In this document: piece by piece, positions 35,639 to 44,867 of the stretch
Layout of the letters: each line of letters begins with the position of its first letter
How positions within the stretch are numbered: position 1 is the stretch's first letter
Source: Crossiella cryophila
GTDB taxonomy: Bacteria > Actinomycetota > Actinomycetes > Mycobacteriales > Pseudonocardiaceae
Direction: 5' to 3'
NCBI RefSeq assembly: GCF_014204915.1
Contig: NZ_JACHMH010000001.1
Location: 9,213,501-9,277,500 of the forward strand
Length of the DNA stretch: 64,000 bases
Notes under the pieces: generated by a model
Told to the model about the DNA's origin: nothing
The model's database searches: none
The model's input: the letters and a program-made list of their open reading frames with translations, nothing else
Made by a program: the position numbers and the translations under genes

Positions 35639-38617
35639 GTGCGGAGAATCCTGAACTACCGCGACGCGGTCCGCCTGCTGGGCGACGGTCAGAGCCCGGC
35701 CGTGGCCTGGCTGGACCGCGTCGCGAGCACCGCCATGCTGGCCGCGGCGCCCGGTTCGGCGGAGGTGCTTGGCTGGTTCGACGCCAAGTCCGACCTGATC
35801 CGCCACGGCCATGACCTGGTCACCGGCCTGTCCGAGCGCCTGCGCGGCCTGCACCGCTTCGACCGCACCCAGCGCCTGGAAGCCGCGCACGCGATCATCG
35901 TCACCACCGCCTTCTGCACCGCCTGCGCCGACCTGCCACTGCCCGAGGCCGACCGCCCGGCCGGCCGGTTCGGCACGCTGGTCGAGCACCTGCTGACCAC
36001 CCCGTTGCCGCTGCCCAGTCCAGAGCACCCCTATGAGCACAACCTGGCGACCCTGCGCGGGCACTACCGCGATCGCGCCGCCGAACTGTGCGACGAACTG
36101 CCCGCGCTGGCGGTCTGGGACACCTGGACCGAGACCGAGCGCGGCCGGGTGAGCACGGCCCTGCTGAAAGTGGTGCCGGACAACGCGATCCGCCACTACG
36201 AGGCCCAGTTCCGCCAACTCGCCGCCGACTGCCCCGAACTCGCCTGCTGGGCCAACCTGATCGACCACCAGGCCACCCGCGGCACCATCAGCACCGGCCT
36301 GGCCGCGCTGTCCGAACGCCTGGACCAGATCGCCACCGGCCGCCTCCCTGACGACCGCCGCGCCGAGCTGACCCGCCGCTATCAGGCCCGCCTGTCCCGC
36401 CCGGTGCTCATCGGCGGCGACCTGCCTGCCCACCTGCGCATCCCGGCGCTGGAAAAGGCTTACGTGGACCCGCTTTTCCGGGCGATGGCCGCCGAGGGCC
36501 GCTCACCCGCGCACGAGTCCGAGTGGCGGAAGCTCCCGGACCGCGACGACATCCACGACTTCCTCACCGGCTACCTGACCAACCCGGTCGCCGTCCAGCT
36601 CCCGCTGCTGGTGCTCGGCCAGCCGGGTTCGGGCAAGTCCATGCTCACCTCGGTGCTGGCCGCCCGCCTGCCGGCCACCGATTTCCTGCCGGTCCGGGTG
36701 CCGCTGCGCGATGTCGCCGCGGAGAGCGACATCCAGTCCCAGATCGAACAGGCCATCCGCGCCGACACCGGCGAATCCCTGTCTTGGCCGGTGTTCGCCC
36801 GCTCCGCCGGGGACGCGCTGCCGGTGGTCCTGCTCGACGGTTTCGACGAGTTGTTGCAGGCCACCGGCGTCAGCCAGAGCAACTACCTGGAGAAGGTGCA
36901 GGAGTTCCAGGAACGCGAGTCCGACACCGGCCGCCCGGTCGCCGTGCTGGTCACCACCCGAACCTCGGTCGCCGACCGCGCCCGCGTCCCCGACGGCTGC
37001 GTGGCGCTACGCCTGGAACCCTTCGACGAACCCAGGGTCCGCACCTGGCTGGACACCTGGAACACCGCCAACGCGGGCCCCGGCTTCACCGCCCTGCCCG
37101 CCGAGGTCGCCCTGCACCACCCCGACCTCGCCACCCAGCCCCTACTGCTGCTGATGCTGGCCCTGTACCACTCCGAGGGCGGCGCGCTCACCGCCGAGGC
37201 GGGCCTGAGCCAGAGCGAACTCTACGAACGCCTGCTGTTCCGATTCGCCCGCCGCGAGGTGGTGAAAACCCAGAACGCCCTGCCCGACAACGAGATCCGC
37301 CGCTCGATCGAGGAGGAACTGCGGCGGCTGTCCGTGGTCGCCTACGGCATGTTCAACCGCGGCACCCAGTGGATAGCCGAGTCAGACCTGGAGTCCGACC
37401 TCGCCGCCCTCCCCGGCCCAACCCGCAAGACCGTTGCCACACAAAGCCTCCAGGCCGACCTGACCGAAGCCGAACAAACCCTGGGCCGGTTCTTCTTCAT
37501 CCACCGCGCCGAGGCCAGCCGCGACGACCGCCGCCTGCGCACCTACGAGTTCCTGCACGCCACCTTCGGCGAATACCTGGTCGCCCGCTTCACCTGGAAA
37601 GTCCTGCAAGGCTTGGTAGCCCAGGAGAAAGCCATCGCCGACGACCCGTACTCGACCACCGAGGTCAACGACGACCTGCTGCACGCCCTGATCTCCTTCG
37701 AGCCCCTCAGCTCCCGCAAACCCGTGATCAGCTTCCTGACCGAACTGGCGAGCCGACTGGACGATCCGACCAGGCAGGCGACCTCGGCCCTGCTGACCCG
37801 CTTGTTCGAGGCCGCCCACCAGGAGCGACCGCCGCGCAGGCACGCCGCCTACCGGCCCGGCCCTCGCCAGGTCACCGCCCGGCACGCGGCCTACAGCGTC
37901 AACCTGTTGCTGCTCAGCGTGATCGTCGACGAGGAGGTCCCGGTCAGCGCCTACGGCCGCTGGTACCAGGAGGCCCAACTCTGGCATTCCCAGCTCGGCG
38001 GCCCGGGTTGGCTGAGCATCCTGGACACCATCACGGTCTCGGTACGCCAGTCCCAGCCGGAGCCGATCGCCTGGGCCCGGCTGATCCGGACCGATGACCC
38101 ACCGCCGACCGTCGATCTCCGGATCGTCTTCGGTGAGAGCAAGGAACACGGCACCGTCTACGGCCGAGGCGACCAGGACCCGCAACACATCCAGCGCCGG
38201 AACAACCTGCTCGGCATGGAATCCGCCCTGCTGCACGCCACGGAACCACTGCTGCGCCGACTCGGCTCGGTGATCAACAACTTCCCCTGCGTCGACGGCG
38301 TTGTCGAACCCTCACCCGCACGCCGGATCATGGACCTGTGGACGCTGTCCGCGGACCGGGTCACGCTGCCGAACCGGATCGCGCACTACCACCACGCACT
38401 CGACTTCCTGACCGGTGTCGGCGGCAAGTCCCTGCCCGCCAGCGAACAGGAGCAGTACCTCACCCTCGTGCTGGAGCGCCTGGCCGCGGACACCGACCTC
38501 GACGCCGCCGCGCTGGAGGAACTGCTCGCCCGCGCCTGGCGGAAACAACTCAGCGGCAGCAACCCGATCCACCGGCGCTGTACCCGCATCCTCGACGACC
38601 TCCGTTCGGAAGGCTGA
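35639..38617 (+). CDS. NACHT-domain STAND NTPase, paralogue 1
   Basis: A 992-residue STAND NTPase. Residues about 1-270 are an all-helical N-terminal domain (YRDAVRLLGDGQSPAVAWLD, then LRGLHRFDRTQRLEAAHAII) resembling the NACHT-N-terminal helical domains of bacterial conflict proteins (NNH7-like, from memory). The NACHT core has Walker A LLVLGQPGSGKSMLTSVLAA (about residue 327), Walker B LPVVLLDGFDELLQATGVSQ (about 396), the sensor strand PVAVLVTTRTSVADRARV and a winged-helix region with YEFLHATFGEYLVARFTW. The C-terminal ~300 residues are helical and unassigned, probably the sensing part. No enzymatic effector domain is evident. The start is GTG. It lies four bases upstream of its paralogue. 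Abortive-infection immunity is inferred. Confidence 0.88.
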   Translation: MRRILNYRDAVRLLGDGQSPAVAWLDRVASTAMLAAAPGSAEVLGWFDAKSDLIRHGHDLVTGLSERLRGLHRFDRTQRLEAAHAIIVTTAFCTACADLPLPEADRPAGRFGTLVEHLLTTPLPLPSPEHPYEHNLATLRGHYRDRAAELCDELPALAVWDTWTETERGRVSTALLKVVPDNAIRHYEAQFRQLAADCPELACWANLIDHQATRGTISTGLAALSERLDQIATGRLPDDRRAELTRRYQARLSRPVLIGGDLPAHLRIPALEKAYVDPLFRAMAAEGRSPAHESEWRKLPDRDDIHDFLTGYLTNPVAVQLPLLVLGQPGSGKSMLTSVLAARLPATDFLPVRVPLRDVAAESDIQSQIEQAIRADTGESLSWPVFARSAGDALPVVLLDGFDELLQATGVSQSNYLEKVQEFQERESDTGRPVAVLVTTRTSVADRARVPDGCVALRLEPFDEPRVRTWLDTWNTANAGPGFTALPAEVALHHPDLATQPLLLLMLALYHSEGGALTAEAGLSQSELYERLLFRFARREVVKTQNALPDNEIRRSIEEELRRLSVVAYGMFNRGTQWIAESDLESDLAALPGPTRKTVATQSLQADLTEAEQTLGRFFFIHRAEASRDDRRLRTYEFLHATFGEYLVARFTWKVLQGLVAQEKAIADDPYSTTEVNDDLLHALISFEPLSSRKPVISFLTELASRLDDPTRQATSALLTRLFEAAHQERPPRRHAAYRPGPRQVTARHAAYSVNLLLLSVIVDEEVPVSAYGRWYQEAQLWHSQLGGPGWLSILDTITVSVRQSQPEPIAWARLIRTDDPPPTVDLRIVFGESKEHGTVYGRGDQDPQHIQRRNNLLGMESALLHATEPLLRRLGSVINNFPCVDGVVEPSPARRIMDLWTLSADRVTLPNRIAHYHHALDFLTGVGGKSLPASEQEQYLTLVLERLAADTDLDAAALEELLARAWRKQLSGSNPIHRRCTRILDDLRSEG

Positions 38618-38620
38618 CCC

Positions 38621-41600
38621 GTGCCGCGCACCCTGAGCTACGCCGATGCCGTCCGCCTGTTGGGCGGCAAGGAAAGCAAGGCCGTCACCTGGCTGGACCG
38701 GATCACCGGCGCGGCCATGCTCGGCACCGCGCCCGCGGTCGAGGAAGTGCTCGGCTGGTTCGACGCCAAGGCCGATCTGGTGAAACACGGCCATGATCTG
38801 GTCAACGGCCTCTCCGACCGGGTCCGTGGGTTACGCCGCTTCGACCGCACCCAGCGCCTGGAGGCCGCGCACGCGGTCATCGTGACGCTGGCCTTCATCG
38901 AGGCGTTCGAGGCGCTGCCGCAGCGGCCGGATCGCAAGGAGATCCAGGACGGTCGCATCGGCACCGCCGAACTGGTCCGGCAACAACTGACCAGCAGGGT
39001 GCCGCTGCCGACGCCCCAGCATCCCTATCGTGACAACCTCCAGGCGCTCACGCTGTACTACGTGCTGCGGTCCGGCGAGCTGATCGAGTTCGTCAGGGGG
39101 CTGGCGGTGTGGGACCGGTGGAACGACACCGAGCGCGCCCGGTTCAGCAAGCAGGCCACCCACCCACTGGTGAACCAGGCGCTTGCGCGGTACCAGGAGC
39201 TGTTCCGGCAGTTGGCCGTGGAATGCCCGGAACTCGGCTTCTGGGCCAACCTCACCGAACACCAGGGCACCCAGGAACTCCTCCGCTCCGGCCTCGCCCA
39301 GCTGGAAATCCACCTGGCCGCACTGGCCACCGGCCGCGAACCGGACTCCCGGCGGGCCGAACTGGCCCGTGGCTACCTCGCCCGGCTGGAACGGACGCTC
39401 GTCGAGCCCGCCGAGTTGCCCGCCGACTTCCGCATCCCCACCCTCGGCGAGGCATACATCGATCCGCTCGGCCGGGTAAGGGAAATCCACCAGGGCGACA
39501 CGCCGAGTCAGGAGCCGTGGTGGGAGGAAGTGCCGCCGCGGCAGGACATCCAGGACTTCCTCACCGGGTACCTCACCTCGCCGCAGGCGGTGGCGCGGCC
39601 GTTGCTGGTGCTCGGACAGCCTGGCTCCGGCAAGTCGGTGCTGACCCAGGTGCTCGCCGCCCGGCTGCCCGCGACGGACTTCCTGCCGGTGCGGGTGCCG
39701 CTGCGCGAGGTGGCCACCGAGGTCGACGTGCAGACCCAGATCGAGCAGGCGATCCGGCTCGGCACCGGGTACCGGGTGGACTGGCCGGAGCTGGCGAACT
39801 CCGCCGGTGACGCGCTGCCGGTGGTGTTGCTGGACGGGTTCGACGAACTGCTGCAGACCACCGGCGTCAGCCAGAGCGACTACCTGGAGCGGGTGCGCGC
39901 GTTCCAGCAACGCGAGTCCGACCAGGGCCGCCCGGTCGCGGTGCTGGTCACCACCCGCACCTCGGTCGCCGACCGGGCCCGCATCCCCGACGGTTGTGTC
40001 GCCCTGCGGCTGGAGCCCTTCGACGAGCCCCGGGTGATCCGCTGGCTGGCGCACTGGCAGGCGAGCAACCCCGGCTCCCGGTTCCGGCTCACCGCGGCGA
40101 CCGCGTCGCGCTACCCGGACCTGGCCACCCAGCCGTTGCTGCTGCTGATGCTGGCGATCTACGACGCGGACGGCGGCGACCTCAGCGACACCCGGCTCAG
40201 GGAAAGCGAGCTGTACGAACGCCTGCTGCGCCGCTTCGCCCGGCGCGAGGTGGGCAAGACCCGCGACGGCCTGGCCGATCCGGACCTGGCGGCCGCGGTC
40301 GAGGAGGAACTCCGGCGGCTGTCGGTGGTCGCCTACGGCATGTTCAACCGTGGCCAGCAGTGGATCACCGAGCCCGACCTGGACGCGGACCTGGCCGCCC
40401 TGCTCGGCACCCGCGGCAACCCGCTCACCGGCCTGCGCACCCCGCTCGGTCCGGCCGAGACCACGCTGGGCCGGTTCTTCTTCATCCATCGCGCCGAGTC
40501 CCAGCGCGACGACCGCCGCCTGCGCACCTACGAGTTCCTGCACGCCACCTTCGGCGAATACCTGGTCGCCCGCCTGACCTGGCAGGCGCTGCACGGCCTG
40601 CACGCGATGGCCGCCGCCGCGGCCGCCAACCCGCTCGCGGTCATCCCGCTCAACGACGGCTTCCCGCATGCCCTGCTCGCGCACACCCCGCTGAGCAGCC
40701 GCCGCCCCATCCTCTCCTTCCTCGCCGAACTCGCCGAGGCCACCACCCCGGACACCCGCGCAGGCCTGACCGCGCTGCTGATCCGCCTGTACCGCGCGGC
40801 CCCCGAGGCCCACCCCACCCGCAGTCACGCCGACTACCAGCCCCGCCACACCACGGTCCCCGCCCAGCACGCCGCCTACCGCGCCAACCTGCTCCTGCTC
40901 ACCGCCATCACCGCCCGGGAGCTGCGCGCCAGCGAGCTGTACGGCACTGACGACGATCAACCCGGCGTGGTCCAGCAGTGGCGTGCCGACGCCCTGCTGT
41001 GGCGCTCCCAACTCAGTACCGACGACTGGACCGGCCTGGTCGAAACCCTCGCCCTGACCCGCACCTGGCGCGGCACCCGCCGAGACCTGGAGATCCGCCT
41101 GGACGACGGCTCCTTCACCCCGCCGCCGCTGGACCTCAACTGGTCAACCCGCCGCCCGGCCGCCGAGCTGTCGCCCACCATCACCGGCCTCCGGTACGCC
41201 AACCAAGCTCCCCGCGTCCAACGCCGCCTGCTGCACTTCCTCTGCGGCAACGAGGACATCCACCTGCACGTGCTGGAACCCCTCTTCGACCACCTGTCCC
41301 GCGACTACGCCCTGCACCCCGTCGCGGACGGCGAGATCCGGCCCACCCTCCCCCGCGCCCTGCTGGACCTGCTGACCCTGCCCTACCGCGAGCCCAGCAC
41401 CGACCACGCCGCCCAGTACGAACGCTTCATCCAGATCGCCGAAACCCGCCCACCCGACCCCGCCTCCCCGGACCGCCTGGCCATCCTCGACCTGGCCCTC
41501 ACCCTGATGACCTCCGACGACCAGTCCCCCACCGCCCTGGCCACCGACCTACTGGCCGAGCTGACCAGACACCTGTTCCGCCTCCCCACCCGCGCCTCGG

Positions 41601-41911
41601 TGCTGGAAGCCCGAACCCTCCGCCACGCCCTGACCCTGCTGTCCCGCCCAGAACCCCCCACCCCGGCCTTGACCGAACCCCTCACCAGGCTGATCACCGA
41701 CGCCCTGCAGAACGACCCCACCCCCCTCGCCGCGGAAGCCCTGATCACCCTCCTGGAACGAGCCCCCAGCACCGACCCCTACCTGCTGGCCGACCTGGAC
41801 CCCGAAACCTGGCTGACCCTGACCGCCACCCGCCCCGACCTGGCCCGCCGAGCCCACAACACCTGGCAACACCTCAACCCCACCGACCCCTGGCCGCACC
41901 CAGCCCCCTGA
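38621..41911 (+). CDS. NACHT-domain STAND NTPase, paralogue 2
   Basis: A 1096-residue paralogue of the preceding protein with the same layout. The N-terminal helical domain begins YADAVRLLGGKESKAVTWLD. Walker A is LLVLGQPGSGKSVLTQVLAA (about residue 330) and Walker B LPVVLLDGFDELLQTTGVSQ (about 400). The sensor strand is PVAVLVTTRTSVADRARIPD and the winged-helix end YEFLHATFGEYLVARLTW. The C-terminus is about 100 residues longer and made of short Leu-rich helical repeats (TALATDLLAELTRHLFRLPT and others). GTG 38621 has GGAAGG seven bases upstream and follows paralogue 1 by three bases. Conserved cores are nearly identical while sensor-like tails diverge, as expected for duplicated immune receptors. 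Confidence 0.88.
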   Translation: MPRTLSYADAVRLLGGKESKAVTWLDRITGAAMLGTAPAVEEVLGWFDAKADLVKHGHDLVNGLSDRVRGLRRFDRTQRLEAAHAVIVTLAFIEAFEALPQRPDRKEIQDGRIGTAELVRQQLTSRVPLPTPQHPYRDNLQALTLYYVLRSGELIEFVRGLAVWDRWNDTERARFSKQATHPLVNQALARYQELFRQLAVECPELGFWANLTEHQGTQELLRSGLAQLEIHLAALATGREPDSRRAELARGYLARLERTLVEPAELPADFRIPTLGEAYIDPLGRVREIHQGDTPSQEPWWEEVPPRQDIQDFLTGYLTSPQAVARPLLVLGQPGSGKSVLTQVLAARLPATDFLPVRVPLREVATEVDVQTQIEQAIRLGTGYRVDWPELANSAGDALPVVLLDGFDELLQTTGVSQSDYLERVRAFQQRESDQGRPVAVLVTTRTSVADRARIPDGCVALRLEPFDEPRVIRWLAHWQASNPGSRFRLTAATASRYPDLATQPLLLLMLAIYDADGGDLSDTRLRESELYERLLRRFARREVGKTRDGLADPDLAAAVEEELRRLSVVAYGMFNRGQQWITEPDLDADLAALLGTRGNPLTGLRTPLGPAETTLGRFFFIHRAESQRDDRRLRTYEFLHATFGEYLVARLTWQALHGLHAMAAAAAANPLAVIPLNDGFPHALLAHTPLSSRRPILSFLAELAEATTPDTRAGLTALLIRLYRAAPEAHPTRSHADYQPRHTTVPAQHAAYRANLLLLTAITARELRASELYGTDDDQPGVVQQWRADALLWRSQLSTDDWTGLVETLALTRTWRGTRRDLEIRLDDGSFTPPPLDLNWSTRRPAAELSPTITGLRYANQAPRVQRRLLHFLCGNEDIHLHVLEPLFDHLSRDYALHPVADGEIRPTLPRALLDLLTLPYREPSTDHAAQYERFIQIAETRPPDPASPDRLAILDLALTLMTSDDQSPTALATDLLAELTRHLFRLPTRASVLEARTLRHALTLLSRPEPPTPALTEPLTRLITDALQNDPTPLAAEALITLLERAPSTDPYLLADLDPETWLTLTATRPDLARRAHNTWQHLNPTDPWPHPAP

Positions 41912-42076
41912 CCCGCGCCGCGGTTGAGCGCCTCGCCCCTGCCTTGCCCAGCGCTCCCACAGAAGCGAATGCGCGGCTGGCCCAGCGGCGAGCGCACGCC
42001 GGAGCTTCGGCCCGGTCACAGGCCGCCCCCGCCTGCTGACGCGTGACGGTGCCCTACCCGCCCATGGGCATGACTC

Positions 42077-42120
42077 AGCGGGGTGTCGGCTCCCTGGCTG
42101 CTGGGAGACGACACCCCGCT
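42077..42120 (-). terminator. Hairpin terminator between NACHT paralogue 2 and the DUF3040 gene
   Basis: AGCGGGGTGTCG (42077-42088) pairs perfectly with CGACACCCCGCT (42109-42120). The loop holds an inner CTCCC/GGGAG stem. It lies 35 bp past the DUF3040 stop on the minus strand and may also end the NACHT transcript from the other side. Confidence 0.7.
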
Positions 42121-42154
42121 GGGTGGTCGGACTATCTTGTGGCTGCGGCTTCGA

Positions 42155-42562
42155 TCAGTGTTGATCACCGTCGTCGAAACGGCGGCGGAAACGTTCTTCC
42201 ATCCGCTGCGAGAACGAGCTCCGCCTCGGAGTGGCGGAGCGCTGTTGTGGCGACCCACCTTCCTCGGCGGCCGGGTCTGTCTTGTTCGTGGCGGACAGGC
42301 CCCACACGGCACCGACGAACATCAGCAAGAAGCCGACGACGCTCAGTACCGGGATTTCGGCCGGTCGCAACACGGGCAAGATCACACCAACAACGAGCAG
42401 CAACAGGCCCACCACGAACACCGCAAGCCCCTGTAGGCGTCGCCGTCGAGATGGCCTTCGCAACCGAGCGCCGCGCACGGTGGAGGCGAACTTGGGGTCC
42501 TCGGCGTAGAGCGCGCGCTCGATTTGGTCGAGCAGTCGCTGCTCGTGCTCGGAGAGTGGCAT
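42155..42562 (-). CDS. DUF3040 family membrane protein
   Basis: A 135-residue small membrane protein. The N-terminus PLSEHEQRLLDQIERALYAE followed by DPKFASTV is the DUF3040 signature. Two transmembrane helices follow (LAVFVVGLLLLVVGVILPVL and VLSVVGFLLMFVGAVWGL), then a basic tail. The family is widespread in actinobacteria, often near cell-division genes, with no known function. The ATG has GGAGGAGG upstream. It is monocistronic, with a hairpin after its 3' end. Confidence 0.92.
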   Translation of the reverse strand: MPLSEHEQRLLDQIERALYAEDPKFASTVRGARLRRPSRRRRLQGLAVFVVGLLLLVVGVILPVLRPAEIPVLSVVGFLLMFVGAVWGLSATNKTDPAAEEGGSPQQRSATPRRSSFSQRMEERFRRRFDDGDQH

Positions 42563-42903
42563 GGCTCCTCCTCCGGCACAGCTTGTAGCGGGCGCCGGGC
42601 TTCAGCGGTTCCGCCGGACCCGGCGGGCGCCCCGCGTGGGGCGTCACTTTGAGAATACGATCCGTGCGACGCCTAGACTACCCGGTCGCCGGAGTCGAGA
42701 CAGTGGTGTCGCAGACGTCATCCGCTCGGGGTAGTTGCCAAGGGTGACTGAACACCGTTCAGAATGATGTTCCAGTCCGTTAACCCCACTCCGACGGACC
42801 ATCTGCTTGATCACTCCACCCAGGCCGGACCACGCATCGCCACTACCCTCCAGGCCGCCCCTGAGAACCCCAGGTCACAGCTGCCAGGCAGGTGATCCAC
42901 ACG
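42563..42903. other. Intergenic region, 341 bp
   Basis: It holds the promoter side of the DUF3040 gene and the 3' side of the TetR gene. CCAAGGGTGACTGAACACCG around 42740 is AT-richer, but I cannot define a promoter. No gene, repeat or RNA is recognised. Confidence 0.5.
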
Positions 42904-43521
42904 TCACACGGTCGGAGCAGTCGGCTCCGGCTGGACCGCCTGCTGCCGTCGCGGCCGACACTCGGCGGACACCGCGGCCAGTACGGCCGAATGCGCCTCC
43001 TCAGTGCTGATCAACTTGGCCAGCCAGCGTGAGCTGAGTCCTTCCACGAGTGCGGTGAATCGGACCGCCGTCGCCACCGGATCGACCTTGGCCCGGATGC
43101 TGCCGTCCTCCTGGCCCTGCCCGATCAGCTCGGTCACGGCGTTGCTCCACCGGAGGTTGGCGTTGCCCACGATGGTCCGCAACCCCTTGTCGAACACCGC
43201 GGCGGCGCGCAGCTCGCCCCACACCGCGGAGTTCTCCCGCACCCGGCGCTTGTCCTGGAACTCCCGCTGCAGGTTGTCCAGCAGTCGGTCGAACCCGGTG
43301 CCACGGCTCGAGTGGGTGTACTCCTCGGCGCGCTCGTCGACGAACCGCATGGTCGCCGCCAGCAGGCCGCTCCTGCTCTTGAAGTAGTAGTAGATCAACG
43401 CGGTGGACGCGCCGGCCTGCTGCGCCACCTCCTCGACCCGGAGGCCGCGGACGCCGGTGCGGGAGATCATCCGGCAGGTCGCCTCCAGCAGGGCCTGCCG
43501 TCGGTCTGGGGCTTCGCTCAC
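42904..43521 (-). CDS. TetR family transcriptional regulator
   Basis: A 205-residue TetR repressor. The N-terminal HTH reads RRQALLEATCRMISRTGVRG, then LRVEEVAQQAGASTALIYYY and FKSRSGLLAATMRF (about residues 8-60). The C-terminal ligand domain is helical and variable. GTG 43521 begins four bases after the agmatine deiminase stop, with no SD of its own, so translation is probably coupled. Cotranscription with the deiminase and the palindrome upstream of that gene suggest it represses this operon and responds to the deiminase substrate or a related polyamine. The tail after residue ~190 is Gln/Pro-rich. Confidence 0.92.
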   Translation of the reverse strand: MSEAPDRRQALLEATCRMISRTGVRGLRVEEVAQQAGASTALIYYYFKSRSGLLAATMRFVDERAEEYTHSSRGTGFDRLLDNLQREFQDKRRVRENSAVWGELRAAAVFDKGLRTIVGNANLRWSNAVTELIGQGQEDGSIRAKVDPVATAVRFTALVEGLSSRWLAKLISTEEAHSAVLAAVSAECRPRRQQAVQPEPTAPTV

Positions 43522-43525
43522 AAGG

Positions 43526-44569
43526 TCACATTGTCATGGCTGGCTCCTGTTGGGTCGCGCAGTGGATGCCACCGCCGTAGTAGGCGATGGGGTCGATGTC
43601 GAGTTGGACCACCGTCCGGCCAGGGTGCAGCTCGGCCAGCAGGCCACGGGCGTGGTCGTCGGCCAGCCGGTCGCCGAACTTCGGCGCGAACACCGCACCG
43701 TTGGCCACGTAGTAGTTGAGGTAGGTGGCCAGGAAGTCCCCTGAGCCGCGGATCCGGGAGCGCTCCGGCTCCGGCAGCTCGACCACCTCGATCGCCCGGC
43801 CCTGGGCGTCTGTGGCGGCCTGGAGGGACTTCAGGGCCTCCTCGCAGACCGCCGTCCACTCATCCGGCGGTGCCCCGGTGGCGGGCCGGTTGAGCAGGAC
43901 GACGCCGGGCGCGGTGAACCGGGCCAGGCCGTCCACGTGGCAGTCGGTGATGTCACCACCGCGGAGCCCGGCCAGCCAGATGACCTTGCGGACGCCCAGG
44001 AGCGCACCGAGCACCGCCTCGATGTCCTCCTTGCCACGGCCGGGGTTGCGGTTGTCGTTGATCAGCGAGCTTTCGGTGGCCAGCAGGGTGCCCTCGCCGT
44101 CCACCTCCAGCGAGCCGCCCTCGGCCACGATCGGCGCGGCCTGCCGGGGCAGGCCCAGGTGGCCGAGCAGCCGCCGGGGCACCCGGTGGTCGTCGTCATG
44201 CGGCCGCTGCTTCTCGCCCCAGCCGTTGAAGCCGAAGTCGACCCCCGCCACCTCGCCGGGACGACGGACGAAGGTCGGCCCGTGGTCGCGCGTCCACAGG
44301 TCGTCCACCGGGATCGGCAGCACCTCGACCGCGCCGCCGACCGCCTGCCGCGCCGCGGCCTGCTGTTCGGGCCGGGCCAGCAGGGCCACCGGTTCGTGCT
44401 CGGCGATGGCTCGGGCGAGCCGGGCCACCGCCGCACGGACGGCGGGCAGGTCCGTCCGGTACAGCGAGGTGTGCGCGGGCCAGGACAGGTGCGTGCGAGC
44501 GTGCGGCTCCCACTCGGCAGGCATCCGCCAAGGCGGGCCCTGTGCGGTGTTCTGGCTGTTCGGCGACAT
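43526..44569 (-). CDS. Agmatine deiminase family protein
   Basis: A 347-residue guanidino-modifying enzyme of the PAD_porph family. It converts agmatine to N-carbamoylputrescine and ammonia. Motifs are MPAEWEPHARTHLSWP at the N-terminus, DDLWTRDHGPTFV, FGFNGWGEK, VAEGGSLEVDGEGTLL, a GGDITDCHVDGLARF loop supplying Asp/His, and the nucleophile Cys about residue 337 in GGGIHCATQQEP. All catalytic residues are present. ATG 44569 has GGAG just upstream. It is the first gene of an operon with a TetR regulator, with an 18-bp palindrome 17 bp upstream of the start. A role in agmatine catabolism is likely. Confidence 0.92.
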   Translation of the reverse strand: MSPNSQNTAQGPPWRMPAEWEPHARTHLSWPAHTSLYRTDLPAVRAAVARLARAIAEHEPVALLARPEQQAAARQAVGGAVEVLPIPVDDLWTRDHGPTFVRRPGEVAGVDFGFNGWGEKQRPHDDDHRVPRRLLGHLGLPRQAAPIVAEGGSLEVDGEGTLLATESSLINDNRNPGRGKEDIEAVLGALLGVRKVIWLAGLRGGDITDCHVDGLARFTAPGVVLLNRPATGAPPDEWTAVCEEALKSLQAATDAQGRAIEVVELPEPERSRIRGSGDFLATYLNYYVANGAVFAPKFGDRLADDHARGLLAELHPGRTVVQLDIDPIAYYGGGIHCATQQEPAMTM

Positions 44570-44585
44570 GGCTCCACCATGGCAC

Positions 44586-44603
44586 TGACTGAAATTTTAG
44601 TCA
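44586..44603. promoter_or_regulatory. Palindromic operator upstream of the agmatine deiminase gene
   Basis: TGACTGAAATTTTAGTCA is an 18-bp palindrome with one mismatched pair, AT-rich in an otherwise GC-rich region. It lies 17 bp upstream of the deiminase ATG and fits a TetR dimer site. Binding there would block the leader or the start of transcription. The cognate regulator is probably the TetR gene of the same operon. Confidence 0.75.
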
Positions 44604-44867
44604 ACTCCACTGGCGGGTGACTGTTGTCGGCGATGCTGTTTGCCCTGTTCAGAACGGGTAGCCGGGGAAGTGTGACGGCGGATGTTGGCGCACAGGTAGT
44701 AGCCATGGAGGGGCAACGGTGCGCCCTCAGCGGTGGCCCCGGCCGAGTGGCGCCGCCACCGGATCGTGGCCGTGCGCGCCTGCTGCCCGGCTAGGTCAGC
44801 CACACGGTCGTGCACCACGCGCACGTGCCAGCGATCCACCTGCCCGGTTCGTGGTCCGGAACGCGGC

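Noticed and set aside
36000-41900. Second transposon or IS between the NACHT genes
   Set aside because: The genes are three bases apart and no inverted repeats or transposase motifs are present; tandem duplication explains the layout.
42899-42921. CRISPR-like or repeat array in the 42-43 kb gap
   Set aside because: No regularly spaced repeats were found; in the whole window I see no CRISPR array.
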